64,000 nt of DNA. Origin: Streptomyces sp. NBC_01381 (GTDB lineage Bacteria; Actinomycetota; Actinomycetes; Streptomycetales; Streptomycetaceae). The stretch's first letter is position 1, and each line of letters starts with the position of its first letter. The position numbers and the translations under genes were made by a program. Positions 16,686 to 26,418 of the stretch are shown piece by piece. The notes under the pieces were generated by a model. It did no database searches and was not told the origin of the DNA. It saw only the letters and a list, made by a program, of their open reading frames with translations. The stretch spans positions 682,001 to 746,000 of the forward strand of contig NZ_JAPEPI010000001.1 in assembly GCF_026340305.1 (NCBI RefSeq), given 5' to 3'.

Positions 16686-18377
16686 ATGGCCGCCGAACTC
16701 ACCGCGCACCAGCTGATCGCCACCCACCGGCCCACCCTTGACCAGGCGCTGGAGACGATCCGCACGCGCGCGTACTGGTCGCCGCACCCCGAGCACCCCA
16801 AGGCCTATGGAGAGAACGGCAGCCTGAGCCTGCCGGAGGGCAAGACCGCCTTCGACGCCCTCCTGGGCGCCCGCTTCGACCTCGACCAGCCGGGCACGGA
16901 CGACTGGGTGGGCGCGGAAGTCTCGCCGTACGGCCCCGAGTTGGGCATCACGTACCCCCACCCGGACATCGACACGCTGCTCCCTGCGATGCGGGCCGGA
17001 ATGCGGGCCTGGCGCGACGCGGGCGCGGAAGTGCGCGCGATGGTCTGTCTGGAGATCCTCAAGCGCATCAGCGCGCGCACGCACGAGCTGGCGCACGCGG
17101 TCATGCACACCAGCGGCCAGGCCTTCATGATGGCGTTCCAGGCGGGCGGCCCGCACGCCCAGGACCGCGGCCTGGAAGCGGTGGCGTACGCGTATGTGGA
17201 GCAGGCGCGCACCCCTGATGCCGCCGAGTGGTCCAAGCCCCAGGGCAAGCGCGACCCGATCGCTCTGGACAAGCGCTTCACGCCCGTGGCGCGCGGCATC
17301 GCGCTCCTGATCGGCTGCAACACGTTCCCGACGTGGAACGGCTACCCGGGCCTCTTCGCCTCCCTGGCCACCGGCAACCCGGTCCTGGTCAAGCCCCACC
17401 CCCGCGCGGTCCTCCCGCTGGCCCTGACCGTCCGCATCGCCCGCGAGGTCCTCGCCGACGCGGGCTTCGACCCGAACCTGGTGTGCCTGGCCGCCGAGCG
17501 CCCCGGCGAGGGCATCGCCAAGACCCTCGCCGTCCGCCCCGAGATCAAGATCATCGACTACACGGGCTCGACGGCCTTCGGCGACTGGCTGGAGACCAAC
17601 GCCCGCCTGGCGCAGGTCTACACGGAAAAGGCCGGCGTCAACACGGTCGTCGTCGAGTCGACGGACAACTACAAGGGAATGCTGGCCAACCTGGCCTTCT
17701 CCCTGTCGCTGTACAGCGGCCAGATGTGCACGACCCCGCAGAACCTCCTCATCCCGCGCGACGGCATCGCCACGGACGTCGGCACCAAGTCGTACGACGA
17801 CGTGGTGTCCGACCTCGCCGCGTCGGTGAACGGCCTGCTCGGCGACGACGCCCGGGCGAACGGCATCCTCGGAGCCCTGGTCAACCCCGATGTGAAGGCA
17901 CGCCTGGAGGCGGCCGCCGGAATCGGTGAAGTCGCCCTCCCCTCACGGGAGATCGCCAACCCAGAGTTCCCGGACGCCGTGGTCCGCACGCCGGTGATCG
18001 TGAAGCTGGACGGCGCGAAGCCGGACGCAGAAGCGGCCTACTTGAGCGAGTGCTTCGGTCCCGTCTCCTTCGCCGTGGCGGTCGACTCGGCGACGGACGC
18101 GGTGGAGCTGCTCCGCCGCACGGTGCGCGACAAGGGCGCGATGACGGTCGGCGCGTACACGACGTCGGACGAGGTGTCGCAGGCCGTGGAGGAGACCTGC
18201 CTCGAGGAGTGCGCCCAGCTCTCCTTGAACCTCACGGGCGGCGTCTATGTGAACCAGACGGCGGCGTTCTCGGACTTCCACGGCTCGGGCGGCAACCCGG
18301 CGGCGAACTCGGCCCTGTGCGACGGCGCGTTCGTGGCCAACCGGTTCCGCGTGGTGGAGATCCGCAGGGACGCCTGA
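16686..18377 (+). CDS. paaN: Phenylacetic acid degradation protein PaaN (aldehyde dehydrogenase)
   Basis: Aldehyde dehydrogenase superfamily, PaaN type, 563 residues. The Rossmann/catalytic parts are visible: IALLIGCNTFPTWNGYPGLF, NPVLVKPHPRAVLP, IIDYTGSTAFGDWL and the cysteine segment LYSGQMCTTPQNLL (about residue 345). PaaN oxidises the semialdehyde formed after ring opening, the job done by the C-terminal half of PaaZ in enteric bacteria. The start at 16686 gives the family N terminus MAAELTAHQLI, with GAGGAG just upstream. Divergent from paaH behind a shared operator. Confidence 0.9.
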   Translation: MAAELTAHQLIATHRPTLDQALETIRTRAYWSPHPEHPKAYGENGSLSLPEGKTAFDALLGARFDLDQPGTDDWVGAEVSPYGPELGITYPHPDIDTLLPAMRAGMRAWRDAGAEVRAMVCLEILKRISARTHELAHAVMHTSGQAFMMAFQAGGPHAQDRGLEAVAYAYVEQARTPDAAEWSKPQGKRDPIALDKRFTPVARGIALLIGCNTFPTWNGYPGLFASLATGNPVLVKPHPRAVLPLALTVRIAREVLADAGFDPNLVCLAAERPGEGIAKTLAVRPEIKIIDYTGSTAFGDWLETNARLAQVYTEKAGVNTVVVESTDNYKGMLANLAFSLSLYSGQMCTTPQNLLIPRDGIATDVGTKSYDDVVSDLAASVNGLLGDDARANGILGALVNPDVKARLEAAAGIGEVALPSREIANPEFPDAVVRTPVIVKLDGAKPDAEAAYLSECFGPVSFAVAVDSATDAVELLRRTVRDKGAMTVGAYTTSDEVSQAVEETCLEECAQLSLNLTGGVYVNQTAAFSDFHGSGGNPAANSALCDGAFVANRFRVVEIRRDA

Positions 18378-18392
18378 CGCCCGGCGGCGGGT

Positions 18393-19181
18393 TCAGGCCT
18401 CCGCGCCCGGAGGCCTGCCCGCCGACCAGTGGAAGAGCGCCATCCCCACACTGGTCGCCAGGTTGTAGCTGGAGACCTGGGGCCGCATCGGCAGGGACAC
18501 CAAGTGGTCGGCGCGGGCCCGCAGTTGCGGGGACAGGCCACTGCGCTCGGACCCGAAGGCCAGCACGGCGTCGTCCGGCAGCTTCAGACCGCGGATGTCC
18601 TCGCCCTCCGCGTCGAGCGCGAACATCGGCCCCGCGGGCAGCTCGGAGACGTCCATCCGCTCGACGGCCGTCGCGAAGTGCAGGCCCGCGCCACCACGCA
18701 CGACCGTGGGGTGCCAGGGGTCGAGCGTGCCGGTCGTGACGACCCCGGTCGCCCCGAATCCCGCGGCGAGCCGGATCACCGCCCCCGCGTTCCCCAGATT
18801 GCGCGGATCGTCCAGGACGACGACCGGAGCGGCCCTCGGCACCCGTGCCAGCGCCTCCAGATTGGCCGTCCGCGAGGGACGTACCGCGAGCGCGGCCACA
18901 CCCGTCGGGTGCAGGCGCGGCACAAGATCCCGCAGCTTCTCTTCGGGAACCTGCACGAGGAGCGCGTCGAGAGCGTCCCGCACATCCGGCGCGAGCTCGT
19001 CGGCGAGGTCGAGGACGGCGGCCCTGTCGCCCGCAAGCGCCGCCGGAATCCGCGCCCCGAAGCGCAGGGCGTGCTTGATGGCGTGAAAGCCGTCGAGCAG
19101 CACGGACGTGTCGGCGAGGCCCCGCCAGGCGCGCACCGCATCGCCCGATCCGGCCACGTCATCCGCGTACGTCCCTGTCAT
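18393..19181 (-). CDS. TrmH/SpoU-family RNA 2'-O-methyltransferase
   Basis: SPOUT methyltransferase of 262 residues. The knotted C-terminal domain shows VVVLDDPRNLGNAGAVIRLAAGFGATGVV (motif 1), AFGSERSGLS (motif 2) and SLPMRPQVSSYNLATSVGMALFHW (motif 3). It should methylate a ribose in rRNA or tRNA using S-adenosylmethionine. The start overlaps the stop of the HTTM gene (ATGA), and it is the last gene of that minus-strand trio. The target nucleotide cannot be told. Confidence 0.9.
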   Translation of the reverse strand: MTGTYADDVAGSGDAVRAWRGLADTSVLLDGFHAIKHALRFGARIPAALAGDRAAVLDLADELAPDVRDALDALLVQVPEEKLRDLVPRLHPTGVAALAVRPSRTANLEALARVPRAAPVVVLDDPRNLGNAGAVIRLAAGFGATGVVTTGTLDPWHPTVVRGGAGLHFATAVERMDVSELPAGPMFALDAEGEDIRGLKLPDDAVLAFGSERSGLSPQLRARADHLVSLPMRPQVSSYNLATSVGMALFHWSAGRPPGAEA

Positions 19182-20440
19182 GAAGGGAAGCCTACGCGCG
19201 CGTGCTCAGCGGCTTCCGGGGCCGCTTCCGCATCCGCCACGCGCTGCGCCGGCACCGTGCCGCCCCGGGAAAAGACGGCTCCACGCGCGCGTGCCGCCCA
19301 TCCGCCCACGCGCCGCAGGAACGACGTCGGCAGGAACACCGCGTCGGCCGCGATCATCGCCAGCGAGAAGAACGGCAGCCCGAGGATGACCGCGATGACC
19401 GCGTGCTCGCAGATCATGGCGGCCAGCAGGACGTTCTTGACCCTTCTGTTGAAGAGGGTGAAGGGGAAGGCCACCTGCACGGCGACCGTTCCATAGGTCA
19501 CCAGCATGATCATGAGGCCGTGCGATGCGAGCAGATCGGAGAGCGCGGGCCAGGGGGAGAAGGAGTCGAGCTGCAGCGGGTAGTAGACGGCCGTGCCGTC
19601 CTGCCAGCGGCTTCCCTGGATCTTGTACCAGCCTGCCGTCGCATAGATCAGGCACGCCTCGACCATGATCACGAGCAGTGCGGCGTTGTGCGCGAGCTTG
19701 GCGACGACGTCGAGCAGCATCCGCGCCTCGCCGCCGGGCGCGCGCCGTCCGACGGCCCACCACAGGCCCTGGATCAGCCACAGCCCCCAGAAGACAAGGA
19801 GCCAGCCGCCGCTGAGCTGCCCCAAGAGCGTCACCACGGAGAGGCCGAGGCCCAGGACCCACCACAGCACGGGCCCGACCCGGTCGACGGGCTCCGCGGG
19901 ACCGCCCGCCTCCACGGCCCCCGCACGCGCGCGTGCGGCGCGCCGGGCGTCAAGGGACCAGACCTGACCGCAGCGCGTGAGGACCAGGTAGGTCGCCATC
20001 AGATGGATGACGTTGTCTCCGCCGTCGCCCATGAAGATGGAGCGGTTCTGCAGCGAGAGCACGCCGATCATGAAGAGCACGGACATCGTGCGGGTGCGCC
20101 AGCCGAGCAGGAACAGGGCGCTGCTGATGACGGCGACGGCGTAGACGAGCTCGAACCAGAGGTCGCTGTCGGACCACATCAAGGCCGTGAAGGCCTCGTT
20201 GTTGGCGATGAGCTGCTGGGCCATGTCCCAGTTCCACGGACCGTCAGGACCGTACAGCTCCGCTCGATGGGGGAACTCGCGCAACAGGAAGAACAGCCAG
20301 GTGGCGGCGAAGCCGATGCGGATCACGGCGGTCTGGTAGGGGCCGAGCGCTGATCCGCTGACGTGGCCGATACCGCGGGCGAGCTGGGAGCCGAAGCGAT
20401 TGATCGGGCGTCCTCCTGTCGTCGGGCGTCCTCCCGTCAT
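19178..20440 (-). CDS. HTTM-domain membrane protein
   Basis: Multi-spanning membrane protein of 420 residues with the HTTM (horizontally transferred transmembrane) fold also found in vitamin K-dependent gamma-carboxylase. Hydrophobic helices fill about residues 30-390, with motifs RIGFAATWLFFLLREF, NRSIFMGDGGDNVIHLMATYLVL and WYKIQGSRWQDGTAVYYPLQL. No enzymatic role is proven for bacterial members. It overlaps the DUF5819 gene by four bases (start 20440); the two families often sit together in actinobacteria and may form a membrane complex. Confidence 0.85.
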   Translation of the reverse strand: MTGGRPTTGGRPINRFGSQLARGIGHVSGSALGPYQTAVIRIGFAATWLFFLLREFPHRAELYGPDGPWNWDMAQQLIANNEAFTALMWSDSDLWFELVYAVAVISSALFLLGWRTRTMSVLFMIGVLSLQNRSIFMGDGGDNVIHLMATYLVLTRCGQVWSLDARRAARARAGAVEAGGPAEPVDRVGPVLWWVLGLGLSVVTLLGQLSGGWLLVFWGLWLIQGLWWAVGRRAPGGEARMLLDVVAKLAHNAALLVIMVEACLIYATAGWYKIQGSRWQDGTAVYYPLQLDSFSPWPALSDLLASHGLMIMLVTYGTVAVQVAFPFTLFNRRVKNVLLAAMICEHAVIAVILGLPFFSLAMIAADAVFLPTSFLRRVGGWAARARGAVFSRGGTVPAQRVADAEAAPEAAEHARVGFPS

Positions 20441-21240
20441 CGGGCGTCCTCCGGGTCCTTGGCCAACGGCATGTCCTCGGAGATCACGGACGACCACGGC
20501 AGCAGGCGGAACGCCGGTTTGGTGGCGACCTTCTCGTCGCTCCACTCCGGGGCCGGCACGTTGGTGGTCCTGGAGCGGACCTGGACGCGCTCGATGGCGT
20601 CGCCCTTGCCGATGGGCTCGGCACGGTCGACGCGCAGCAGCGCGATGCGGTGGAGGTAGCGCTCGGCGAGCTGACCTCGCAGGCCGCTGGGACGATTCTG
20701 CGCGTCGTGCGATCCGACGTAGAAGTCCCAAGCCCTGCGCAGCTCGTTCTGCTGGGTGTGGCTGGGCAGCAGATTGCCGTCGATGGCGGCGCTGTCCTGG
20801 GCGGAGAGGTCGTACCAGCGGGTGGTCCGGGTGGTCCCCGCCTCCGTGCGGATCTCGGCGCGGGCCTGCACCGCGATGTTCTGCTGCATCGGGTTGGGCG
20901 CGAAGAGCTTCCAGTTCTGCTCGAACTCGGGGTAGATCCAGTCGTCGACGACCTCGCCGTGCTGCTTGGTCATCGTGTTCGCGGGGGCGACATGCAGGAA
21001 GAGCATCGCGACGTGGACACAGACCGTGGCCGCGACGATCACCAGCGCGAGGACGGCCGCGATCTGATAGCGCGGCGAGAGGGCGGCGATTCCGGTGGGG
21101 GGCGCGGTGAGTCCGCTGGGGGGCGCGGAGGGGACGGCGGGGGCGTCGTCGGTGCCGGCAGGGGCGTCGTCGGTGCCGGAGGGGGCGCCGGTGGGTGGTG
21201 GGGTCGACGGCTCGCTCGCACTGTTGTCGTTCGCGTCCAT
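20437..21240 (-). CDS. DUF5819-family membrane-anchored protein
   Basis: Protein of unknown function, 267 residues. A Pro/Thr/Ala-rich cytoplasmic start (about 1-52) with a repeated GTDDAPA unit precedes one transmembrane helix (about 58-80, YQIAAVLALVIVAATVCVHV). The outside domain contains WIYPEFEQNWKLFAPNP and AWDFYV, which mark DUF5819. It is the first gene of a DUF5819-HTTM-TrmH operon. It is divergent from paaA, sharing a 225-base promoter region. Confidence 0.8.
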   Translation of the reverse strand: MDANDNSASEPSTPPPTGAPSGTDDAPAGTDDAPAVPSAPPSGLTAPPTGIAALSPRYQIAAVLALVIVAATVCVHVAMLFLHVAPANTMTKQHGEVVDDWIYPEFEQNWKLFAPNPMQQNIAVQARAEIRTEAGTTRTTRWYDLSAQDSAAIDGNLLPSHTQQNELRRAWDFYVGSHDAQNRPSGLRGQLAERYLHRIALLRVDRAEPIGKGDAIERVQVRSRTTNVPAPEWSDEKVATKPAFRLLPWSSVISEDMPLAKDPEDAR

Positions 21241-21419
21241 TTGGCCCCGATTCCCGATCCCGCACCGTGATGCGCCCGCTGGTCCGCCCGTCACACGGCT
21301 CACTACCGCCCGCTCCGCACCGGAACGGTACTCAGGCCTGCCCGCCAGGCACAGCGTCCGTGAAGTTATCCACAGGGTTGACACCTTATGGCGCTGAGCC
21401 GCACCATTGAATTCAACGA

Positions 21420-21433
21420 ACCGAACGATCGGT
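21420..21433. promoter_or_regulatory. Putative TetR (PaaR-like) operator before paaA
   Basis: ACCGAACGATCGGT is the exact reverse complement of the site between paaH and paaN. It ends 32 bases before the paaA start, a position suited to blocking RNA polymerase. A GGTCGGTAGCTAGCTAG stretch follows. Confidence 0.7.
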
Positions 21434-21465
21434 CGGTAGCTAGCTAGAGGTCGAGGGGGACCGCG

Positions 21466-22460
<995 letters not shown>

Positions 22461-22464
<4 letters not shown>

Positions 22465-22751
22465 GCAGCTCGACCGACTGGCCGCTGTGGGAGGTGTTCG
22501 TGCGCTCCCGCCGCGGGCTCTCGCACACCCACGCGGGCAGCCTGCACGCGCCGGACGCGGAGATGGCCCTGCGCAACGCCCGCGATCTGTACACGCGCCG
22601 CAGCGAAGGCGTCTCGATCTGGGTCGTGCCCTCCACGGAGATCACGGCCTCCTCGCCCGACGAGAAGGACTCGTTCTTCGAGCCGGCGGGCGACAAGCCC
22701 TACCGCCACCCGACCTTCTACGACATCCCGGAGGGGGTGAAGCACCTGTGA
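22461..22751 (+). CDS. paaB: Phenylacetyl-CoA epoxidase subunit B
   Basis: Small structural subunit of the phenylacetyl-CoA epoxidase, 96 residues. [22 protein letters not shown] and the [16 protein letters not shown] helix are diagnostic, and the C terminus [14 protein letters not shown] also fits. It overlaps paaA by four bases and paaC by four, as in other paa operons. Confidence 0.95.
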
Positions 22752-23488
22752 CCGCGCCCGTTTCCACGACCGCCACCGCCGCGGCCATCGCCCTGGGCGA
22801 CGACGCGCTGGTGCTCTCGCACCGCCTCGGGGAGTGGGCGGGCCACGCACCCGTCCTGGAGGAAGACGTCGCCCTCGCGAACATCGCCCTCGACCTGCTC
22901 GGCCAGGCCCGCATCCTGCTCTCGATGGCCGGCGACGAGGACGAGCTGGCGTATCTGCGCGAGGAGCGCGCCTTCCGCAACGTCCAGCTGGTCGAGCAGC
23001 CGAACGGCGACTTCGCCCACACCATCGCCCGCCAGCTCTACTTCTCCACATACCAATCCCTGCTGTACGGGCAGTTGGCGGGCGGGGACGGCGCGTTCGC
23101 ACCGCTGGCGGCGAAGGCGGTCAAGGAGGTCGCCTACCACCAGGACCACGCCGAGCAGTGGACGCTGCGGCTCGGCGACGGGACGGCCGAGAGCCATGAG
23201 CGCATGCAGCGCGGGATCGACGCGCTGTGGCGGTTCACCGGGGAAATGTTCCGGCCGGTGGAGGGCCTCGGCGACTCCGACGGTGTCAACTGGGAAGCGT
23301 TGCGCGAGGGTTGGACGGAATCGGTGACCGCGGTCATCGAGAAGGCGACGCTGACCGTGCCCTCCGGTCCCCAGGAAGGGGCCTGGACGGCGGGTGCGGG
23401 CCGCCAGGGTCTGCACACCGAGTCCTTCGGGCGGATGCTCGCCGAGATGCAGCATCTGCACCGCAGCCACCCGGGGGCGTCATGGTGA
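22748..23488 (+). CDS. paaC: Phenylacetyl-CoA epoxidase subunit C
   Basis: Structural ferritin-like partner of PaaA, 246 residues from the GTG at 22748, which overlaps the paaB stop (GTGA). Family signatures are LGDDALVLSHRLGEW, DVALANIALDLLGQAR, LYFSTYQSLLYGQL and KEVAYHQDHAEQW. A longer open frame extends upstream inside paaB but has no similarity. Subunit C stabilises A and has lost a functional iron centre in studied members. Confidence 0.95.
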   Translation: MTAPVSTTATAAAIALGDDALVLSHRLGEWAGHAPVLEEDVALANIALDLLGQARILLSMAGDEDELAYLREERAFRNVQLVEQPNGDFAHTIARQLYFSTYQSLLYGQLAGGDGAFAPLAAKAVKEVAYHQDHAEQWTLRLGDGTAESHERMQRGIDALWRFTGEMFRPVEGLGDSDGVNWEALREGWTESVTAVIEKATLTVPSGPQEGAWTAGAGRQGLHTESFGRMLAEMQHLHRSHPGASW

Positions 23489-24015
23489 CCACGCCGACCG
23501 CACCCGAGATGCCCACCGCCCTGGAGAAGGAACTCCTGGCCATCGCAGGGTCGGTGCCCGACCCGGAGCTGCCCGTGCTCTCCCTGGCCGAGCTCGGAGT
23601 GCTCCGCGCCGTCCATGTCCGCGCACCGGGCAAGGTCGATGTCGAGCTGACCCCCACCTACACGGGCTGCCCGGCCATAGAGACCATGACCGCCGACATC
23701 GAGCAGGTCCTGCACGAGCGCGGGATGGCCGAGGTATCGGTCCGCACCGTGCTCTCTCCCGCCTGGTCGACGGACGACATCAGCGCCGAAGGCCGCCGCA
23801 AGCTGGCCGAGTTCGGCATCGCACCCCCGCGCCCGCACAGCGCCGGCGAGCCCGGCAGCTCCGGCGGTCCTGTCCCCCTCACCCTCTCGGTCCGCTGCCC
23901 GCACTGCGGCTCGACCGACACCGAACTGCTCAGCCGCTTCTCGTCGACGGCCTGCAAGGCGCTGCGCCGGTGCGTCTCCTGCCGTGAACCGTTCGACCAC
24001 TTCAAGGAGTTGTGA
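23482..24015 (+). CDS. paaD: Phenylacetate pathway protein PaaD (MIP18-type Fe-S maturation)
   Basis: DUF59/MIP18 family protein of 177 residues, thought to help assemble iron or iron-sulfur centres of the epoxidase. The N-terminal domain has VPDPELPVLSLAELG and TPTYTGCPAIETM. The C-terminal part is a four-cysteine cluster (CPHCGSTDTELLSRFSSTAC and CVSC, about 135-170) that probably binds metal. ATG at 23482 overlaps the paaC end by seven bases; a GTG three bases later is also possible. Confidence 0.93.
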   Translation: MVTTPTAPEMPTALEKELLAIAGSVPDPELPVLSLAELGVLRAVHVRAPGKVDVELTPTYTGCPAIETMTADIEQVLHERGMAEVSVRTVLSPAWSTDDISAEGRRKLAEFGIAPPRPHSAGEPGSSGGPVPLTLSVRCPHCGSTDTELLSRFSSTACKALRRCVSCREPFDHFKEL

Positions 24016-25085
24016 TGGCGCGCTTCCACCAGCTCCGGGTAACGGCGGTCGACCAGCTCACCGACGACTCCGTGGCCCTGACCTTCGACGTGCCTCCCGC
24101 CCTGCGCGAGGAGTATCGCTATGACGCCGGTCAGCACCTGGCCGTGCGCCGCTTCGTCGACGGCACCGAGATCCGGCGCACCTACTCGATCTGCGCACCG
24201 GCGCCGGACCCCGCAGCCCCCGAAGGGCCCCGCACTCTGCGCGTCGGGGTGCGGCTCGTCGAGGGCGGCGCCTTCTCGACGTACGCCATGAAGGAAGTCG
24301 TCGTCGGCGACGAACTGGAAGTGATGACCCCGGCAGGCCGGTTCACCCTGGAACCGGCGCCCGGGCGGTACGCGGCGGTGGTGGGCGGCAGCGGCATCAC
24401 ACCGGTGCTCTCCATCGTGACGACGCTTCTCGCGCGCGAGCCGGACGCCACGTTCTGTCTCATCCGGAGCGACCGCACGGCGGCGTCGACGATGTTCCTC
24501 GAAGAGGTCGCCGACCTCAAGGACCGCTGGCCGGACCGGTTCCAGCTGGTGACGGTGCTCTCCCGGGAGGAGCAGCAGTCGGGGCTCGACTCCGGGCGGC
24601 TCGACGAGGAGCGGCTCGGCAGCCTGTTGCCGGCGCTGCTGAGCGTCGGGGAGGTCTCGGCCTGGTTCCTCTGCGGTCCGTTCGGTCTGGTGCAGGGTGC
24701 GGAGAGAACGCTCCGCGGCCTCGGTGTGCCGCGACAGCGCATCCACGAGGAGATATTCCACGTGGACGACGGCCTCGCGACCCCTGCCGTCCCTGCCACG
24801 GCCCCCTCGCACAGCACCGTGACGGTCACCCTCGACGGACGCTCCGGCACCTGGCCGGTGCGCGACGGGGAGTCCCTGCTCGACACCGTGCTGCGCAACC
24901 GCGCGGACGCGCCGTACGCCTGCAAGGGCGGCGTGTGCGGGACCTGCAGGGCCTTCCGGGTCTCGGGCGAGGTGCGGATGGACCGCAACTTCGCGCTGGA
25001 GCCCGAGGAGACCGACGCCGGCTATGTCCTGGCCTGCCAGTCGCATCCCGCCACGGACACGGTGGAGCTGGACTTCGACCGCTGA
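24015..25085 (+). CDS. paaE: Phenylacetyl-CoA epoxidase reductase subunit E
   Basis: Supplies electrons from NADPH to PaaA. 356 residues: an FAD domain (RRTYSICAP near 55), an NADP domain (VVGGSGITPVLSIVTTLL near 120 and WFLCGPFGLVQGAE) and a C-terminal plant-type 2Fe-2S ferredoxin (CKGGVCGTC plus a later Cys in YVLACQ). I prefer the ATG at 24015 over the GTG at 24012 because AAGGAG then has a five-base spacing. Last gene of the paaABCDE operon. Confidence 0.95.
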   Translation: MARFHQLRVTAVDQLTDDSVALTFDVPPALREEYRYDAGQHLAVRRFVDGTEIRRTYSICAPAPDPAAPEGPRTLRVGVRLVEGGAFSTYAMKEVVVGDELEVMTPAGRFTLEPAPGRYAAVVGGSGITPVLSIVTTLLAREPDATFCLIRSDRTAASTMFLEEVADLKDRWPDRFQLVTVLSREEQQSGLDSGRLDEERLGSLLPALLSVGEVSAWFLCGPFGLVQGAERTLRGLGVPRQRIHEEIFHVDDGLATPAVPATAPSHSTVTVTLDGRSGTWPVRDGESLLDTVLRNRADAPYACKGGVCGTCRAFRVSGEVRMDRNFALEPEETDAGYVLACQSHPATDTVELDFDR

Positions 25086-25145
25086 GCGGTCAACGCCGCC
25101 GAACGGTCCGGCGCCCACGGAGCGGACCGCCGCTGTTCCCTTCCC

Positions 25146-25161
25146 ATAGAACCTGTTCTAT
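25146..25161. promoter_or_regulatory. KstR-like palindromic operator
   Basis: ATAGAAC and GTTCTAT are exact complements around a 2-base centre. The core fits the TNNAACNNGTTNNA pattern known for KstR, the TetR repressor of sterol catabolism in mycobacteria and rhodococci. It ends 59 bases before the acyl-CoA dehydrogenase start. No kstR gene lies in the window. Confidence 0.65.
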
Positions 25162-25220
25162 CTTGACGACTCGTCAGAAACGACGGCACGTCGGTCGACC
25201 GGGGCGCGGAGGGACAAGCA

Positions 25221-26354
25221 GTGGACTTCACCTTCACCGAGGAACAGCAGGCGGCCGTCGAGGCGGCGAAGGCGGTCTTCGCCTCCGTCGCCCCGGACGG
25301 AGTGCCCAGTCCCGCCCTCACCCCGGGAGCGGTGGCCGAGGACTTCGACCGCGCGCTGTGGGCCAAGCTCGCCGACGCCGACCTGCTGAGCCTGCTCCTC
25401 GACCCCGAGTACGACGGCGCGGGCCTGGACGCGATCGCCCTCTGCCTGGTCCTGCGCGAGTCGGCGAAGGTGCTCGCCCGCGTCCCGCTCCTGGAGAGCA
25501 GCGCGGCCGCGTACGCCGTACAGACCCATGGCGGCGAGGAGTTGAAGCGCCGCATCCTCGCCCCGGCCGCCCGCGGTGAGCTGGTCCTGACGGTCGCGGC
25601 GAGCGGACGCACGGGCCACGACCCCGCCGAACTCGCCGTCACCGCACGGCGGGACGGCGAAGACTGGCTGCTCGACGGCGTCCAGACGGCCGTGCCCTGG
25701 GCGCAGAACGCCGACATCGTGGTGGTGCCCGCCCACACGACCGCCGGCCGGTCCCTGCTCGCCCTGATCCCGCGCGTGCACGAGGGCCTCACCCTCGGCG
25801 AGCAGGTCTCCACGAACGGGGAGCGGCTCGGCGAGCTCCGCCTGGAGTCGGTGCGGATCGGCGCCGGCGACGTCATCGAGGCCGACGGGGCCTGGGACCG
25901 GCTGCGCGATCTGCTCGCCACCGGCACCTGCGCGCTTGCTCTCGGCCTCGGCGAGGGCGTGCTGCGGATGACCGGCGAATACACCAGCAAGCGGGAGCAG
26001 TTCGGGTTCCCCGTCGCCACCTTCCAGGCCGTGGCCGTGCAGGCCGCCGACCGCTATATCGACCTGCGCGCGATGGAGGTCACCCTCTGGCAGGCCGCCT
26101 GGCGCGTCAGCACCGGCGCGAGCGGCGCCCTGCCCGCCACGGGAGACGTGGCCGTCGCGAAGATCTGGGCCTCCGACGGCGTACGGCGGGTGGTGCAGAC
26201 GGCGCAGCATCTGCACGGCGGCTTCGGCTCCGACACCGACTACCCGCTGCACCGCTACCACGCCTGGGCCAAGCAGCTGGAGCTGTCCCTCGGCCCGGCC
26301 GCGGCGCATGAGGAGGCCCTGGGCGACCTGCTGGCCGCCCACCCCCTCGGCTGA
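25221..26354 (+). CDS. Acyl-CoA dehydrogenase (FadE/ChsE-like)
   Basis: FAD enzyme of the acyl-CoA dehydrogenase superfamily, 377 residues, GTG start with GGAGGGAC upstream. N-terminal MDFTFTEEQQAAVEAAK, middle-domain DWLLDGVQTAVPWAQNAD, and C-terminal REQFGFPVATFQAV and HLHGGFGSDTDYPLHRYHAWAKQLE. The last motif resembles enzymes that form alpha2beta2 complexes in sterol side-chain breakdown. I do not see a clear catalytic glutamate, so it may need a partner. The KstR-like operator in front supports a steroid or branched acyl substrate, but this is an inference. Confidence 0.88.
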   Translation: MDFTFTEEQQAAVEAAKAVFASVAPDGVPSPALTPGAVAEDFDRALWAKLADADLLSLLLDPEYDGAGLDAIALCLVLRESAKVLARVPLLESSAAAYAVQTHGGEELKRRILAPAARGELVLTVAASGRTGHDPAELAVTARRDGEDWLLDGVQTAVPWAQNADIVVVPAHTTAGRSLLALIPRVHEGLTLGEQVSTNGERLGELRLESVRIGAGDVIEADGAWDRLRDLLATGTCALALGLGEGVLRMTGEYTSKREQFGFPVATFQAVAVQAADRYIDLRAMEVTLWQAAWRVSTGASGALPATGDVAVAKIWASDGVRRVVQTAQHLHGGFGSDTDYPLHRYHAWAKQLELSLGPAAAHEEALGDLLAAHPLG

Positions 26355-26418
26355 GAACGCGGCTGGGAACGCGGCTGGGAAAGTGACCGAAACCGCGGCT
26401 GACACCGCGGACGAAGAA

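Noticed and set aside
16491-17399. Upstream extension of the paaH frame to 17399
   Set aside because: It lies antisense to paaN and lacks similarity; the dehydrogenase family start (VAVVGTGTMG) begins right after 16490.
24769-24775. Other CACGTG or CCACGTGG sequences (for example near 24769, 34804, 38855, 43425) as parS sites
   Set aside because: The flanks do not extend to GTTNCACGTGAAAC; only the six-base core matches, which is expected by chance.
26355-26418. Tandem GAACGCGGCTGG units after the acyl-CoA dehydrogenase as a mobile-element end
   Set aside because: Only two exact copies and no inverted partner or duplicated target; likely local slippage.
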